Assembly: GCA_003558125.1 (NCBI GenBank)
Contig: PWMQ01000041.1
Span: 1 to 34,403 of the forward strand
Direction: 5' to 3'
DNA length: 34,403 nucleotides
Source of the DNA: Natronospira sp.
GTDB taxonomy: Bacteria > Pseudomonadota > Gammaproteobacteria > Natronospirales > Natronospiraceae
In this document: piece after piece, positions 1-7,422 of the stretch
Layout: each line of letters opens with the position of its first letter
Numbering within the stretch: position 1 is the stretch's first letter
Program-made: the position numbers and the translations under genes
Notes under the pieces: generated by a model
Seen by the model: the letters and a program-made list of their open reading frames with translations, nothing else
Databases searched by the model: none
Told to the model about the DNA's origin: nothing

Positions 1-1066
1 CCAGATGGTGTTGCCGGAAGTCGGCGAGGCCGGCCAGCGCCGCCTGGCCCGGGCCCGGGTGCTGTGCATCGGCGCCGGTGGCCTGGGCTCGGCCATCCTC
101 CCCTACCTGGCCGGGGCCGGCGTCGGCCGCCTGACCGTGATCGACGATGACCGGGTCGAGGCCAGCAACCTCCAGCGCCAGGTGCTGTTTCGCGAAGCCG
201 ACCGGCAACGTCCCAAGGTCGAGGCCGCGGTGGATGCCCTGCGGGCCCTGAACAGCGGGATCGAGATCGTGGGCGAGAACGGGCGGCTGGATGGCGGCAA
301 TGTCCAGCGCCTGTTCGAGGACCATGATGTCATCGTCGATGGCAGCGACAACTTCGATACCAAGTTCCTGGCCGCTGATGCCGCCGTGAAGTTCGGGGTG
401 CCGCTGGTCTACGGCTCGGTCACCGGCTTCGAGGCCCAGGTCACGGTCTTCGATCCCGACCACGGCCCCTGCCTGCGCTGCCTCTTCCCCTCGCCCCCAA
501 CGAGCTGGGTGCCCAACTGCGCCGAGGCCGGTGTGCTTGGTCCCCTGGTGGGCATGGCCGGCAGCCTGCAGGCCATGCAGGTCATCCAGCTGATCGTGAG
601 CCAGGCCCTGCCGGGGCGGCTGGAACCGCTGATCGGCCGGCTCTGGACCCTGGATGCGCGCAGCATGGACAGTCACTGCCTGCGAATCCGCAAGCGCCCG
701 GACTGCGGCCTGTGCAGCCTCGACCCGGCCGCGGTTGAACTGCCCCGGCCAAGCCGTGACCCCGGCCAGGACATCGCTCCCAATGAGGCCTCTCAGTTGG
801 ATGATGCCCTGTTCCTGGATATCCGGGAACCGGATGAATGGGCCGCGGGCCATATCCCCGGGGCCGAGAATCTGCCCCTGTCCCGGCTGCTGGAGGGCGA
901 GCGCCCGGCCCGGCTGGGCGAGCGGCCCTGTGTGGTCTACTGTACCCGGGGCACGCGTGGCGAAACGGCCGCCCGCCTGCTGGCCGAGGAAGGCCACCCC
1001 CGAATCCACAATCTCCTGGGCGGCCTGGCCGCCTGGCCCGGCCCGCGCCGCCAGACAGACCGCTGA
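1..1066 (+). CDS. moeB: MoeB/ThiF-type adenylyltransferase fused to a rhodanese domain (5' truncated by window edge)
   Basis: E1-like enzyme that adenylates, and through its rhodanese domain probably thiolates, the C-terminal glycine of a sulfur-carrier protein such as MoaD or ThiS. The visible part begins at an in-frame Gln-Met-Val-Leu-Pro-Glu-Val, the usual RQxxLPEVG region about 15 residues into MoeB, so the true start lies before base 1. The nucleotide-binding loop GAGGLGSA is at about residues 23-30 of the visible protein, followed by VIDDD and NLQRQ, and DGSDNFDTK further on. Two CxxC pairs (CLRC and CGLC) would bind structural zinc. Residues about 265-350 form a rhodanese domain with active-site loop CTRGTR and flanking DIREPDEW and AGHIPGA. 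The fused form is known from MoeZ/MOCS3-like proteins. The next gene follows after about 100 bases on the same strand. Family assignment is firm; the carrier partner is unknown. Confidence 0.93.
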   Translation, partial: QMVLPEVGEAGQRRLARARVLCIGAGGLGSAILPYLAGAGVGRLTVIDDDRVEASNLQRQVLFREADRQRPKVEAAVDALRALNSGIEIVGENGRLDGGNVQRLFEDHDVIVDGSDNFDTKFLAADAAVKFGVPLVYGSVTGFEAQVTVFDPDHGPCLRCLFPSPPTSWVPNCAEAGVLGPLVGMAGSLQAMQVIQLIVSQALPGRLEPLIGRLWTLDARSMDSHCLRIRKRPDCGLCSLDPAAVELPRPSRDPGQDIAPNEASQLDDALFLDIREPDEWAAGHIPGAENLPLSRLLEGERPARLGERPCVVYCTRGTRGETAARLLAEEGHPRIHNLLGGLAAWPGPRRQTDR

Positions 1067-1168
1067 TCCAGCCAGGCCCACCGCTCAGCCCCTCGCGTGG
1101 CCACCGGGGACAAACAAGTGCACTCGACCTGCTAGGCTCAAACTATCCATGATCCAAACGAGGGACTT

Positions 1169-1390
1169 ATGGCTGATATCAGCGCCATCGCCGCCACGGC
1201 CAGCAACATGAGCATGGCCCAGACCAAGGCGGAAGCCGAAGTGGCCGTGCTGCGCCGCGCGCTGGACGCCCAGGAAACCCAGGCGGCCCAACTGATAGAA
1301 AGCCTGCCCGACTTCAACCCGGCCAGCCCGGCCACCCAGGCCTCCGCACCGGACCCTCGCCTGGGCAGCCTGATTGACGTGCGCGTCTAG
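1169..1390 (+). CDS. YjfB-family putative motility protein (73 aa)
   Basis: Small soluble protein resembling the YjfB putative motility family. Members are about 60-75 residues with an N-terminal Met-Ser/Ala-rich helix, then a Lys-Ala-Glu-Ala-Glu-Val-Ala-Val-Leu-Arg-Arg-Ala-Leu-Asp helix, here at residues about 18-32. The start is set by the ribosome binding site GAGGGA five bases before the ATG. No signal peptide or membrane segment is present. A strong intrinsic terminator follows 32 bases after the stop, so this is the last gene of its transcript. The molecular function of the family is not established; the motility label is a family name, and no flagellar gene is visible in this window. 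Confidence 0.72.
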   Translation: MADISAIAATASNMSMAQTKAEAEVAVLRRALDAQETQAAQLIESLPDFNPASPATQASAPDPRLGSLIDVRV

Positions 1391-1403
1391 CCTCAAGCAA
1401 CAA

Positions 1404-1441
1404 GCAGAAGGGGCACTCATTGAGGCGGGTTACCCCGCCTC
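1404..1441 (+). repeat. 38-bp direct repeat, copy 1 (contains terminator stem)
   Basis: GCAGAAGGGG, 8 variable bases, then GAGGCGGGTT-A-CCCCGCCTC. A second copy with identical spacing lies at 4620-4657 in the same orientation. The match covers 29 of 38 bases or slightly more and extends outside the hairpin, so it is not simply two unrelated terminators. Confidence 0.7.
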
Positions 1442-1448
1442 TTTTTTC
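1422..1448 (+). terminator. Rho-independent terminator after the YjfB-family gene
   Basis: A perfect 8-bp GC-rich stem (1422-1429 with 1434-1441), loop TTAC, followed by TTTTTT at 1442-1447. It ends the plus-strand transcript of the preceding small gene. Confidence 0.9.
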
Positions 1449-1526
1449 TTGTCAAAAGTGACAACGGGCCTGGTAAACCATCACTCAATCAAACACGCCG
1501 GCGCTTCCTCGAACGATAAGCTCTGA

Positions 1527-3215
1527 TCATTCCAAATCCCGGACCAGCCGGACGTGGGTTTCTTGTGGAAGAGAGCTTCTCAGGTTGTCAAGATCAACGG
1601 GAATGGTCCGCACAATGCCCTGATCCTGAGTAATACCGAAAAATTCCGGGTCTCTTAGCTCCTCTCTCGCGCTCCCCTCGCCCCAGTAAACAGCAGTCGA
1701 GGACAGGGCGTGGGATTTTCTGGGCGTATTGGGGAAAAGATTGAGATCGATGGCCGGATGGGCACAGGAACGCTCTATCAAGGTATCCAGCTCCTTGATG
1801 TTGGGCACACGCCAGTCATCGTAGCCGGCGTAGCTGTAATCAGCCGCTGTCTGCAGTGCCGACTGGATATCCAGGGTGGTGGGCTCTCCCACGCAGGTTT
1901 CCCCATCCCATTCCTGGCCAATGCTGCATCGCATCCACATCAGGCCATACGCCTGGTGGACCACCGTGCCGTCCGGCCGGGGCATCAGGTCTTGCGGGTG
2001 GTTGCTTCTCGGGATGTTGTCAACACACTTCTGATCACCTCGAGCTTCCACCGCGGGAATGGTTTCGTCCACATGCTGATTGTCTTGACTGACATGCCGT
2101 GCGAGTTTCACATGGGAAGAGATATCGGCTGCTTGCGGGGCATGCAGACTGCCCCCAGTATGATGATTCCACCCCATGCCTAGTGATTCAGCGTCATCGC
2201 CGGGTTCCATATCGAGCAAAGGGTTGACGAAGGCGGACCCCGACCAGAAGAACGGATAGGTTCCGCGGTGCCTCTGACTGGGGAAGTAAGTGGTGTCAAC
2301 AAAGTTGTTGATTCGCCTTCGAATCGTGGGTGATGGATGATAGTTGTTGATGGACAGCCACTCCCGAACGGTCGGCAGCCGCCAGTCATTGTAGCCGCAC
2401 AGCCCTTTCTCATTGACGGCCTCGATGAAATCCCTGGTGCTGCAGTATTCCAGGGGGCAGCTTCCAAGCGCGGTATGTCGAATGCCTGCCCGACCCCCGT
2501 TGACACGCTCATCCGGGTTGTACCAGCTCCAACGATGAACCAGGGCGTGGATATCGTCCTCATCGGCATACCAGTCGTCCGGATCAGCGGTCTTGACCTC
2601 CCACATCAGTCCGGTGACATTGTCGCGCACACAGCGCCATTCTTCGGCATCCGCGGGCAGGGTCGCACCATTGGCGGCAATCTTGGTGAAATCAAAGCCG
2701 GCGTGGCCGGCGTCGATTTTCTCAAGCTCGCCCTCTGCCGCCAGCCGGTCCCGACCGAAATCCGCGTCCTGGCCCGGCCAGTCCGCCACCGGGCAGCTCA
2801 CCATGGCATCCGCATCACCGTCATAGCACTGCTGCAGGCCGGTGTCGTTGAGCCCCCCAATGGGGGTAAAGGGCCCTTCCGGGCGGGCCCCGGTCCGGGC
2901 CGCTTCGCTGTCGGCGCGCAGCCAGCGTTGCGCCACCACCGCCAGGTAGTAGTCGGTTTGATTATCAAGACCATCCAGCCGCACCGGCGGCGCCTCTACA
3001 ACAAAGGTTTCAAAGGCCTCGTCAAGGGCCTGGTCCTTGGCTGTCAGCACATAAACCTGATAGCGCTGGGCCTCGTCGGACAGCGACCAGTCCAGCCGGA
3101 TCTCGCCATCACCGGTCTCGACAGTCAGATCCGTCGGCGCCGCCAGGGGATCCTGATTACCGCAGCCGGCCAGCAAGAGCATTGCGAACAACACGGTGAA
3201 AAATCTGATTCCCAT
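1527..3215 (-). CDS. Secreted lipoprotein with fibronectin-III-like and two DUF1566 (Lcl C-terminal) domains
   Basis: Predicted lipoprotein of 562 residues. The signal peptide carries a lipobox LLAGC with the acylated Cys at 18. Residues about 25-110 look like a fibronectin type III fold (APTDLTVETGDGEIRLDW, then DNQTDYYLAVVA). Two DUF1566 modules follow. The first (about 190-380) has VTGLMWEV and NDWRLPTVREWLSI. The second (about 405-562) has YGLMWMRC, DDWRVPNIKELDTLIE and the closing HVRLVRD. Many paired cysteines suit an extracytoplasmic protein. The start is supported by GGGGGAAG six bases before the ATG. DUF1566 proteins are often cell-surface or adhesion-associated, but no defined activity can be read here. 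It lies 83 bases downstream of a broken secreted-protein gene on the same strand. Confidence 0.85.
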   Translation of the reverse strand: MGIRFFTVLFAMLLLAGCGNQDPLAAPTDLTVETGDGEIRLDWSLSDEAQRYQVYVLTAKDQALDEAFETFVVEAPPVRLDGLDNQTDYYLAVVAQRWLRADSEAARTGARPEGPFTPIGGLNDTGLQQCYDGDADAMVSCPVADWPGQDADFGRDRLAAEGELEKIDAGHAGFDFTKIAANGATLPADAEEWRCVRDNVTGLMWEVKTADPDDWYADEDDIHALVHRWSWYNPDERVNGGRAGIRHTALGSCPLEYCSTRDFIEAVNEKGLCGYNDWRLPTVREWLSINNYHPSPTIRRRINNFVDTTYFPSQRHRGTYPFFWSGSAFVNPLLDMEPGDDAESLGMGWNHHTGGSLHAPQAADISSHVKLARHVSQDNQHVDETIPAVEARGDQKCVDNIPRSNHPQDLMPRPDGTVVHQAYGLMWMRCSIGQEWDGETCVGEPTTLDIQSALQTAADYSYAGYDDWRVPNIKELDTLIERSCAHPAIDLNLFPNTPRKSHALSSTAVYWGEGSAREELRDPEFFGITQDQGIVRTIPVDLDNLRSSLPQETHVRLVRDLE

Positions 3216-3247
3216 GTTTCTTCCCCCAATCTTCCATCACACACGCA

Positions 3248-3274
3248 GCGCCCCCATCGCTGCGATGGGGGCGC
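3248..3274. other. Perfect 13-bp inverted repeat between two minus-strand genes
   Basis: Arms at 3248-3260 and 3262-3274 form a GC-rich hairpin with an almost absent loop. There is no T-run on either side, so a classical terminator is not supported. It may stabilise mRNA ends or attenuate readthrough into the lipoprotein gene. Confidence 0.6.
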
Positions 3275-3298
3275 CGGGACACATCAAGCATTCAAGCG

Positions 3299-4351
3299 TC
3301 AGAGCAGGTCGTCTCGCTCGAAGCCTTCAAAGGTCTGGAGGAAATACAGGATATCGGCGTAATACTCCCCCTTGTTTTCGTCCCGGTGTTCCGTGCGCCA
3401 TTGGTTCAGCGTGGCGGCCGCCATTTCGGCTGCCATCTCCGCCCCGTGCAGGCGGATGTCATAGCTGACGCTCCGGCCATGCAAATCATCGCGGACCACG
3501 TAATGGCAATGGTCGTTGGCCCACGCCAGGGACCGATGGCGGTCGTTCCCATCACTCCGGGTCTCCCTTTCAATCAGCTGGGCCATCGCTGGCTGGTCGC
3601 TTGAAAGAAGACTTCCGGAGCAGAGTTGCCAACTCGGAGTCTGTGTGATCCGAACATTTCCATTGATAACCGAATTAGCATTGGATCCGAGCTCCTGTAG
3701 GTCGTCGGAACTGGAATCTCTGACCAAGTCGAGGCTATTGGTGGTCAAATCCTTGGCCAGGATCCTCTCTTGAGCCATTGCCGTTAGATAACTGGCAGCC
3801 AGGCTGTAGTCGGCTGTCAGCCGTCAACGGAAGTCTTCATAATTGTCATTGACATAGATCGGGTGATTGACCAAAGCGACCGTTCTTTCGAAGAGGTCTT
3901 CCAGCCGATCAACATTCTGATACCCACTTGAGGCAACATCGCTCCGATAGATCGACAGTATTTCCTGGAACGTTCTCAGGTCACTGACGTAATAACCTCG
4001 ATCCTGCTTGAAGTTCTCCTCACGAACAATCTGCCGGATCTGTTCCAGGCTCCAGTCACTGAGATCCACCGGGCCGCTGTCGCTGAAGATCGCATCGATC
4101 ACGATGGTGGCGATCTGGACCCAGTCCGCCGGGCCGTCGGAGGCAGTGGACGGAACATATCCCTCCAGCACATCCGGACTTGCCGTGGCTTGCAGGATGG
4201 ACCAGGCGGCCTCGCTGACGCTCTCGGCGCTCTGGGTCTGGGTGGAGTGGGTCGAGACGGCTTCCGCCTGGACCTGGGTGGTCACGCCAAAGGAAGCCAG
4301 TGCGAGTGTGCCGGCCGCAGCCAGCGAAGTGGCAATGGTTGGCATTTTCAT
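3299..4351 (-). pseudogene. Secreted protein of unknown function, interrupted by an in-frame TGA
   Basis: Two open segments lie in the same frame and are separated by one TGA codon at 3824-3826. The 5' part (175 codons, 4351 to 3827) starts at an ATG with ribosome binding site GGGAGA and has a clear signal peptide (MKMPTIATSLAAAGTLALAS, then VQA-EAV). After the TGA, reading continues with no further stop through RLTADYSLAASYLTA into the 159-codon segment that ends at 3299. The ATG at 3778 that could start the second segment has no ribosome binding site. The simplest reading is one ancestral gene of about 350 codons with a nonsense change, for example CGA to TGA. I recognise no domain. G+C is visibly lower than in neighbouring genes. 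A truncated, still secreted 175-residue product is possible. Confidence 0.75.
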
Positions 4352-4381
4352 CGTTTTCTCCCTTTTGATCCTTTTGACGAT

Positions 4382-4420
4382 CTCAGCCCTTCCGGGCTGA
4401 GCCCGGCCTCATCGCCGGGC
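4382..4420 (-). other. Tandem hairpins in the leader of the interrupted secreted gene; the rest of 4352-4685 is non-coding
   Basis: Two perfect stems lie back to back about 30 bases before the start codon of the interrupted gene. One is 4382-4389 with 4394-4401 (loop TTCC on the plus strand, GGAA on the transcript). The other is 4401-4407 with 4414-4420 (six-base loop). A further AT-rich dyad, GATAAATATTATC, sits just upstream and could contain a -10 element. In the rest of the 334-base gap between this gene and the porin-like gene I see only weak dyads near 4545-4570 and the direct-repeat hairpin at 4638-4657. Confidence 0.55.
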
Positions 4421-4619
4421 CGAAAAGATAATATTTATCCTCGCCCCGTGCGTCAATACGCCCACAAAAACGTCGCCGCAAGGAACAGGATATCGGGGCC
4501 AGACGAATGATTCCCGGGAGGCAGTGCTACTTTCTCCGGTGTAAGACCTGGATCAGTCCGGTGACACCGACGGTGGCAGTCTGATTGACACCAGGGCCTG
4601 ATCACGGCCAACCGAACAC

Positions 4620-4657
4620 GCAGAAGGGGAATTGATCGAGGCGGGTTGCCCCGCCTC
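4620..4657 (+). repeat. 38-bp direct repeat, copy 2 (terminator-like hairpin without T-run)
   Basis: GCAGAAGGGG, 8 variable bases, then GAGGCGGGTT-G-CCCCGCCTC. It has the same order and spacing as 1404-1441. The stem (4638-4645 with 4650-4657) is intact but is followed by CTTATT rather than a T-run, and there is no T-run on the minus strand either. It looks like a decayed copy. It lies 29 bases past the 3' end of the porin-like gene. Confidence 0.65.
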
Positions 4658-4685
4658 CTTATTGGGTTGATCGCGCTTTTCCGGG

Positions 4686-5870
4686 CTAGAAGCCCGCGGA
4701 GAGGGTCCACCAGAGCTTGCTGACGTCGGGGCGGTTGTCGCCGCCGTTGTGCCAGGCGAGCTTGATCTCGGTCTGCCAGGGGCCGGTGAGGGGGCGGGCG
4801 GCGAGGAGGTTGAGTTCGCTGCCGAGGTCGATGCTGGTGGCGTCGGCGCGGAAGTCGTGCCAGCGGGCCAACAGGCGCCAGTCGCCGGCCTGCCCGCCGA
4901 TGCCGAGCCAGGTATCCTGCAGACCCACGTCCGGCGTGGTCAGGAACTGATCGGCCCAGCCGTTGTGGGCGTGGAGCGTGGCGAAGGGGGTCTGGAAGGC
5001 CTGCTCGCCGTCGCCGCCCAGGCGTTCGTGGCCGAGGAACCAGCGCCAGCCGTCGAGGCGTTGCTCCAGTTCCAATCGCCAATAGTCCTGCGTCTCTTGG
5101 GGGCCGGCATCGCCGATGCCGTCCTGGCGGGCGTATTCCAGGCGGTAGTGAAAGCCTGCATCAGTGCCCGGCAGGGGGCCGTTCAGGCGGATGCCCAGGT
5201 TCTCATGGGAGGCCGGGCGGTCCTCGAACTTGAAGCGGTGGGCATAGAAGCCGAGACGGGTGTCGCCCCAGTGGCGGTTGACCACCGCCAGCCAGCTGTC
5301 CAGCTCGGCCTCGGCCATGAGGCGGTTGGGGTGGTTGGTGCCGAAGATGCGGTGGGCACGGTCGAGATGAGTCAGGGACAGGTCCCAGTCGTCGCTCGGG
5401 CGCCAGTTGACATGCAGGGCATCGAAGGTCTGTTCCAGCTGCCTGAAGCCCACATTACCCAGGAAGCGGGCGTTGTCGTCGATCAGGCGCTGGCGCCCCA
5501 GCCGGGCTTCCAGCTCGTCTCCCTGGCGATAGCGTACCCAGGCCTGGGAGATCCCGGTATCGGCCGGGTCGGCCACCACGGGTCGGGGCTCGGGAGCGAC
5601 GGTGTCGTTGTAGCGGCGCTCACCGATCACCCGGTTGCCGTGGAACATGACCCCGGCATCGAACCCCTGCCACTCGGCACTGCGCAGGCCCAACTGCAGG
5701 CGAGCGGTGGAGGCCAATGCTTCCTTGTCCACCCCGTCCTGATCCACGAACTCCACCCGGTAGCGGAAATCCAGCTCCGTGACCGGATCGGCGAGGACTG
5801 CCGGTGGCATCGCCAAAAGGGACGAAAGGACCAGACAGGCGGGAAGGAAGTAAGGCTTTTTGCCAAACAT
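4686..5870 (-). CDS. Outer-membrane beta-barrel porin, alginate-export (AlgE)-like
   Basis: Predicted outer-membrane channel of 394 residues. The signal peptide (MFGKKPYFLPACLVLSSLLA, cut near VLA-DP) is followed by alternating hydrophobic/polar barrel strands rich in Trp, Tyr and Arg, with motifs common in alginate-export-type porins: RYRVEF near the start, ARLGRQRLIDDNARFLGN, DWRLLARWHDF and WHNGGDNRPDVSKLWWTL. It ends in Phe, the usual C-terminal barrel signature. I chose the ATG at 5870, with GGGAG eight bases upstream, over an upstream in-frame TTG at 5885. It is transcribed away from dnr across a shared region holding an FNR/DNR-like box, so control by low oxygen or NO is plausible. The substrate cannot be read from sequence. 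Confidence 0.78.
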   Translation of the reverse strand: MFGKKPYFLPACLVLSSLLAMPPAVLADPVTELDFRYRVEFVDQDGVDKEALASTARLQLGLRSAEWQGFDAGVMFHGNRVIGERRYNDTVAPEPRPVVADPADTGISQAWVRYRQGDELEARLGRQRLIDDNARFLGNVGFRQLEQTFDALHVNWRPSDDWDLSLTHLDRAHRIFGTNHPNRLMAEAELDSWLAVVNRHWGDTRLGFYAHRFKFEDRPASHENLGIRLNGPLPGTDAGFHYRLEYARQDGIGDAGPQETQDYWRLELEQRLDGWRWFLGHERLGGDGEQAFQTPFATLHAHNGWADQFLTTPDVGLQDTWLGIGGQAGDWRLLARWHDFRADATSIDLGSELNLLAARPLTGPWQTEIKLAWHNGGDNRPDVSKLWWTLSAGF

Positions 5871-5938
5871 TATCTCGGCTCCCAATAGGGTGTAATTGAT
5901 GCTGGTGATGATTGTCCTTGTCCTGAGTGGCGCCGTAC

Positions 5939-5952
5939 TTGATTCAGGTCAT
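5939..5952. promoter_or_regulatory. Candidate FNR/DNR box between the porin-like gene and dnr
   Basis: TTGATTCAGGTCAT matches the FNR-type dyad TTGAT-N4-(A/G)TCAA except for its last base. For a class II site (-41.5) toward dnr, transcription would start near 5987, 18 bases before the ATG. Toward the porin gene it would start near 5904, with GACAAT at the expected -10. Confidence 0.55.
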
Positions 5953-6004
5953 GATTGGGCTGCTTGCGGTCACATATCAGGCAGCAATTGCGTAAACTAG
6001 CCCC

Positions 6005-6706
6005 ATGACCAGCACTCAACGACCCAGCCGACAGCACGTCGACGAGCACCGGATCTTTTCGGCTTTGCCCGAGACCCTGCGAGAACGGGTCCTGGCAAGG
6101 GCGGAGATTGTCGAGATCGACCGGGGAGAGACCCTGTTTCACGAGGGTGACCCGGCCCGGCGCATCTTTCTCTGCGAGGCCGGCCAGCTCAAGCTCTATC
6201 GCCTGGCTCCCAACGGCAATGAGAAAATCATTGCCCTGCTCCAACCCGGCAGTACCTTTGCCGAGGCCACCATGTTCATGGAGGAACGCAATTATCCAGT
6301 CAACTGCGAGGCCCTCAAGGCAAGCCGGCTGGTGGCTTTCGATGCCGATGACTGCGTCGCCATGCTACGAGAAGACGTGGATGCCTGTTTCAAGCTGATG
6401 GCCATGTTCAGCCGGCGACTGCGACAACGTCTGACCGATATCGAGGCCCTGTCGTTACAGAACGCCACGCTGCGAGTGGTCAATTATCTCTTGCAGCTTC
6501 AGCATCAGCAGGATGCCAGCGAGCAACTGGAGCTGCCCACCTCCAAGAAACATGTAGCCGGACTGCTGGCCCTGCAGCCGGAGACCCTCTCCCGGGTCTT
6601 TGCCCAATTGCAGGAGGGTGGCGTCATTCAGGTATCGGGGCGCCGAATCCGCATTCTCGATAGCGAACGCTTCAACGATATCACTTACGGCCTGGCAATC
6701 TCCTGA
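6005..6706 (+). CDS. dnr: DNR-type Crp/Fnr transcription regulator (nitric-oxide responsive)
   Basis: Crp/Fnr-family regulator of 233 residues that lacks the N-terminal cysteines of FNR, as expected for the haem/NO-sensing DNR group. The sensor domain (about 20-130) contains FHEGDPARRIFLCEAGQLKLYRL, then PNGNEKI, FAEATMFME and NYPVNCEAL, all close to Pseudomonas Dnr as I recall it. A dimerisation helix runs about 133-155, followed by SLQNATLRVVNYLL. The winged helix contains PTSKKHVAGLLALQPETLSRVF, with the E-x-x-S-R recognition residues that read TTGAT half-sites. DNR activates nitrite, NO and nitrous-oxide reductase genes in denitrifiers; none lies in this window. The gene is divergent from a porin-like gene, and a perfect FNR-type box lies 13 bases after its stop. 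Confidence 0.88.
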   Translation: MTSTQRPSRQHVDEHRIFSALPETLRERVLARAEIVEIDRGETLFHEGDPARRIFLCEAGQLKLYRLAPNGNEKIIALLQPGSTFAEATMFMEERNYPVNCEALKASRLVAFDADDCVAMLREDVDACFKLMAMFSRRLRQRLTDIEALSLQNATLRVVNYLLQLQHQQDASEQLELPTSKKHVAGLLALQPETLSRVFAQLQEGGVIQVSGRRIRILDSERFNDITYGLAIS

Positions 6707-6718
6707 ACATTACCTGAA

Positions 6719-6732
6719 TTGATCCTCATCAA
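6719..6732. promoter_or_regulatory. Perfect FNR/DNR box downstream of dnr
   Basis: TTGATCCTCATCAA is an exact match to the palindromic FNR consensus TTGAT-N4-ATCAA. A class II promoter reading right would have a -10 at about 6755-6760 (CAAAAT, 4 of 6) and start near 6767. Reading left there is no credible -10. The next event on the plus strand is an intrinsic terminator, not an annotated gene. Confidence 0.85.
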
Positions 6733-6766
6733 GGATCGTCTCGTCATTGCGCCTCAAAATATGCAT

Positions 6767-6884
6767 GCATCTTGCTTCTTTTATGACGCGCTGGAAGTGG
6801 AGAGAAAAGGCGCGGCACCCGACCGCCTCTAGGACGCAGCAACAACCACGGAGAAAGGAAAGGGCCCCATATCGGGGCCCTTTT
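6767..6884 (+). ncRNA. Candidate FNR/DNR-activated small RNA, about 118 nt
   Basis: Inferred from signals, not from homology. A perfect FNR box is centred 41.5 bases upstream of the predicted start, a -10-like CAAAAT is correctly placed, and a strong intrinsic terminator lies at 6859-6884. The interval has no ORF with a ribosome binding site; the only small frame is 23 codons from 6761. A partial NsrR-type half-site ATGCATCTT at 6765-6773 overlaps the predicted start, so the same transcript could be repressed by the adjacent NsrR. The 5' region is pyrimidine-rich (CTTGCTTCTTTT) and the middle is unstructured and A/G-rich, compatible with a base-pairing RNA such as FnrS or PhrS. The exact 5' end is a prediction. 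Confidence 0.5.
6859..6884 (+). terminator. Intrinsic terminator of the candidate small RNA, possibly bidirectional
   Basis: Stem GGGCCCC with GGGGCCC (6862-6868, 6874-6880), extended by three A-T pairs, five-base loop, then TTTT. On the minus strand the hairpin is followed by TTTCCTTTC, so it may also stop nsrR transcripts arriving from 6953. Confidence 0.85.
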
Positions 6885-6952
6885 GCGTCCGTGACAATCT
6901 GGAGGGAGCACGGCTGGAACCGTCGCCACCGGAGACGTCTTTCAAGAACAGT

Positions 6953-7384
6953 CTAGGATTGGAGCAGCCCGGCCAGGGCCTCTCGCTGCCCCATGAGGTC
7001 GTCCAGGGTGTAACCATCCAGGACGCGCATGAATTCCCGCAGGGCCTCGTCAAGGACATGCATCAAACGGCAAGCCGGCACGATGTTGCATTGACCCGCC
7101 CCGCCGGGAAAGCACTCGGCAATGGCAAAGTCTTCTTCCATCTCCCGCGCCACCGCGCCCAGATTGATCTCGGCCGTCGGTCTGGCCAGCCGGATGCCAC
7201 CGCCCTTGCCCCGCCGGGACAGGAGAAAGCCGGCCCGGGCCAGACCCTGGACCACTTTCATGAGATGGTTGCGGGAAATCCCGTAGGCTTCGGCGATTTC
7301 ATTGATGGTCGCCTGTTCGCCAGGGCGAATAGCGAGATAGATGAGAACGCGATAGGCATAGTCTGTATGGCGGGTCAGATGCAC
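6953..7384 (-). CDS. nsrR: NsrR, nitric-oxide-sensing Rrf2-family repressor
   Basis: Rrf2-family repressor of 143 residues that uses a [4Fe-4S] cluster to sense NO and controls NO-detoxifying genes. The N-terminal helix-turn-helix shows MHLTRHTDYAYRVLIYLA, then NEIAEAYGISRNHLMKVV and the wing SRRGKGGGIRLARP. Three cluster cysteines sit at 91, 99 and 105 (ECFPGGAGQCNIVPACRL), matching NsrR rather than IscR spacing, and the C-terminal LDGYTLDDL is also NsrR-like. The start codon is GTG at 7384 with only a weak GGAG upstream; the MHLTRHTDYA start fits the family. A palindromic NsrR-type site lies 39 bases upstream, suggesting autoregulation. It sits between dnr and an FNR-like gene, forming an oxygen/NO control cluster. 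Confidence 0.9.
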   Translation of the reverse strand: MHLTRHTDYAYRVLIYLAIRPGEQATINEIAEAYGISRNHLMKVVQGLARAGFLLSRRGKGGGIRLARPTAEINLGAVAREMEEDFAIAECFPGGAGQCNIVPACRLMHVLDEALREFMRVLDGYTLDDLMGQREALAGLLQS

Positions 7385-7422
7385 GGGGACAATGCGCTCC
7401 GATGGGGAACCTGAGTTCCTTG

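Noticed and set aside
3790..3826. Selenocysteine decoding of the in-frame TGA in the broken secreted gene
   Set aside because: A small dyad follows the TGA, but it does not have the distance and GGU-type apical loop of a bacterial SECIS element, and the context shows no redox motif.
4380..4425. Fluoride riboswitch resemblance (GGCGATGAGGCC in the first leader hairpin)
   Set aside because: The joining segment and the downstream pairing needed for the pseudoknot are absent, and the downstream gene is not a fluoride exporter or related enzyme.
6761..6832. 23-codon frame inside the candidate small RNA
   Set aside because: No ribosome binding site precedes it and it overlaps the predicted transcription start.
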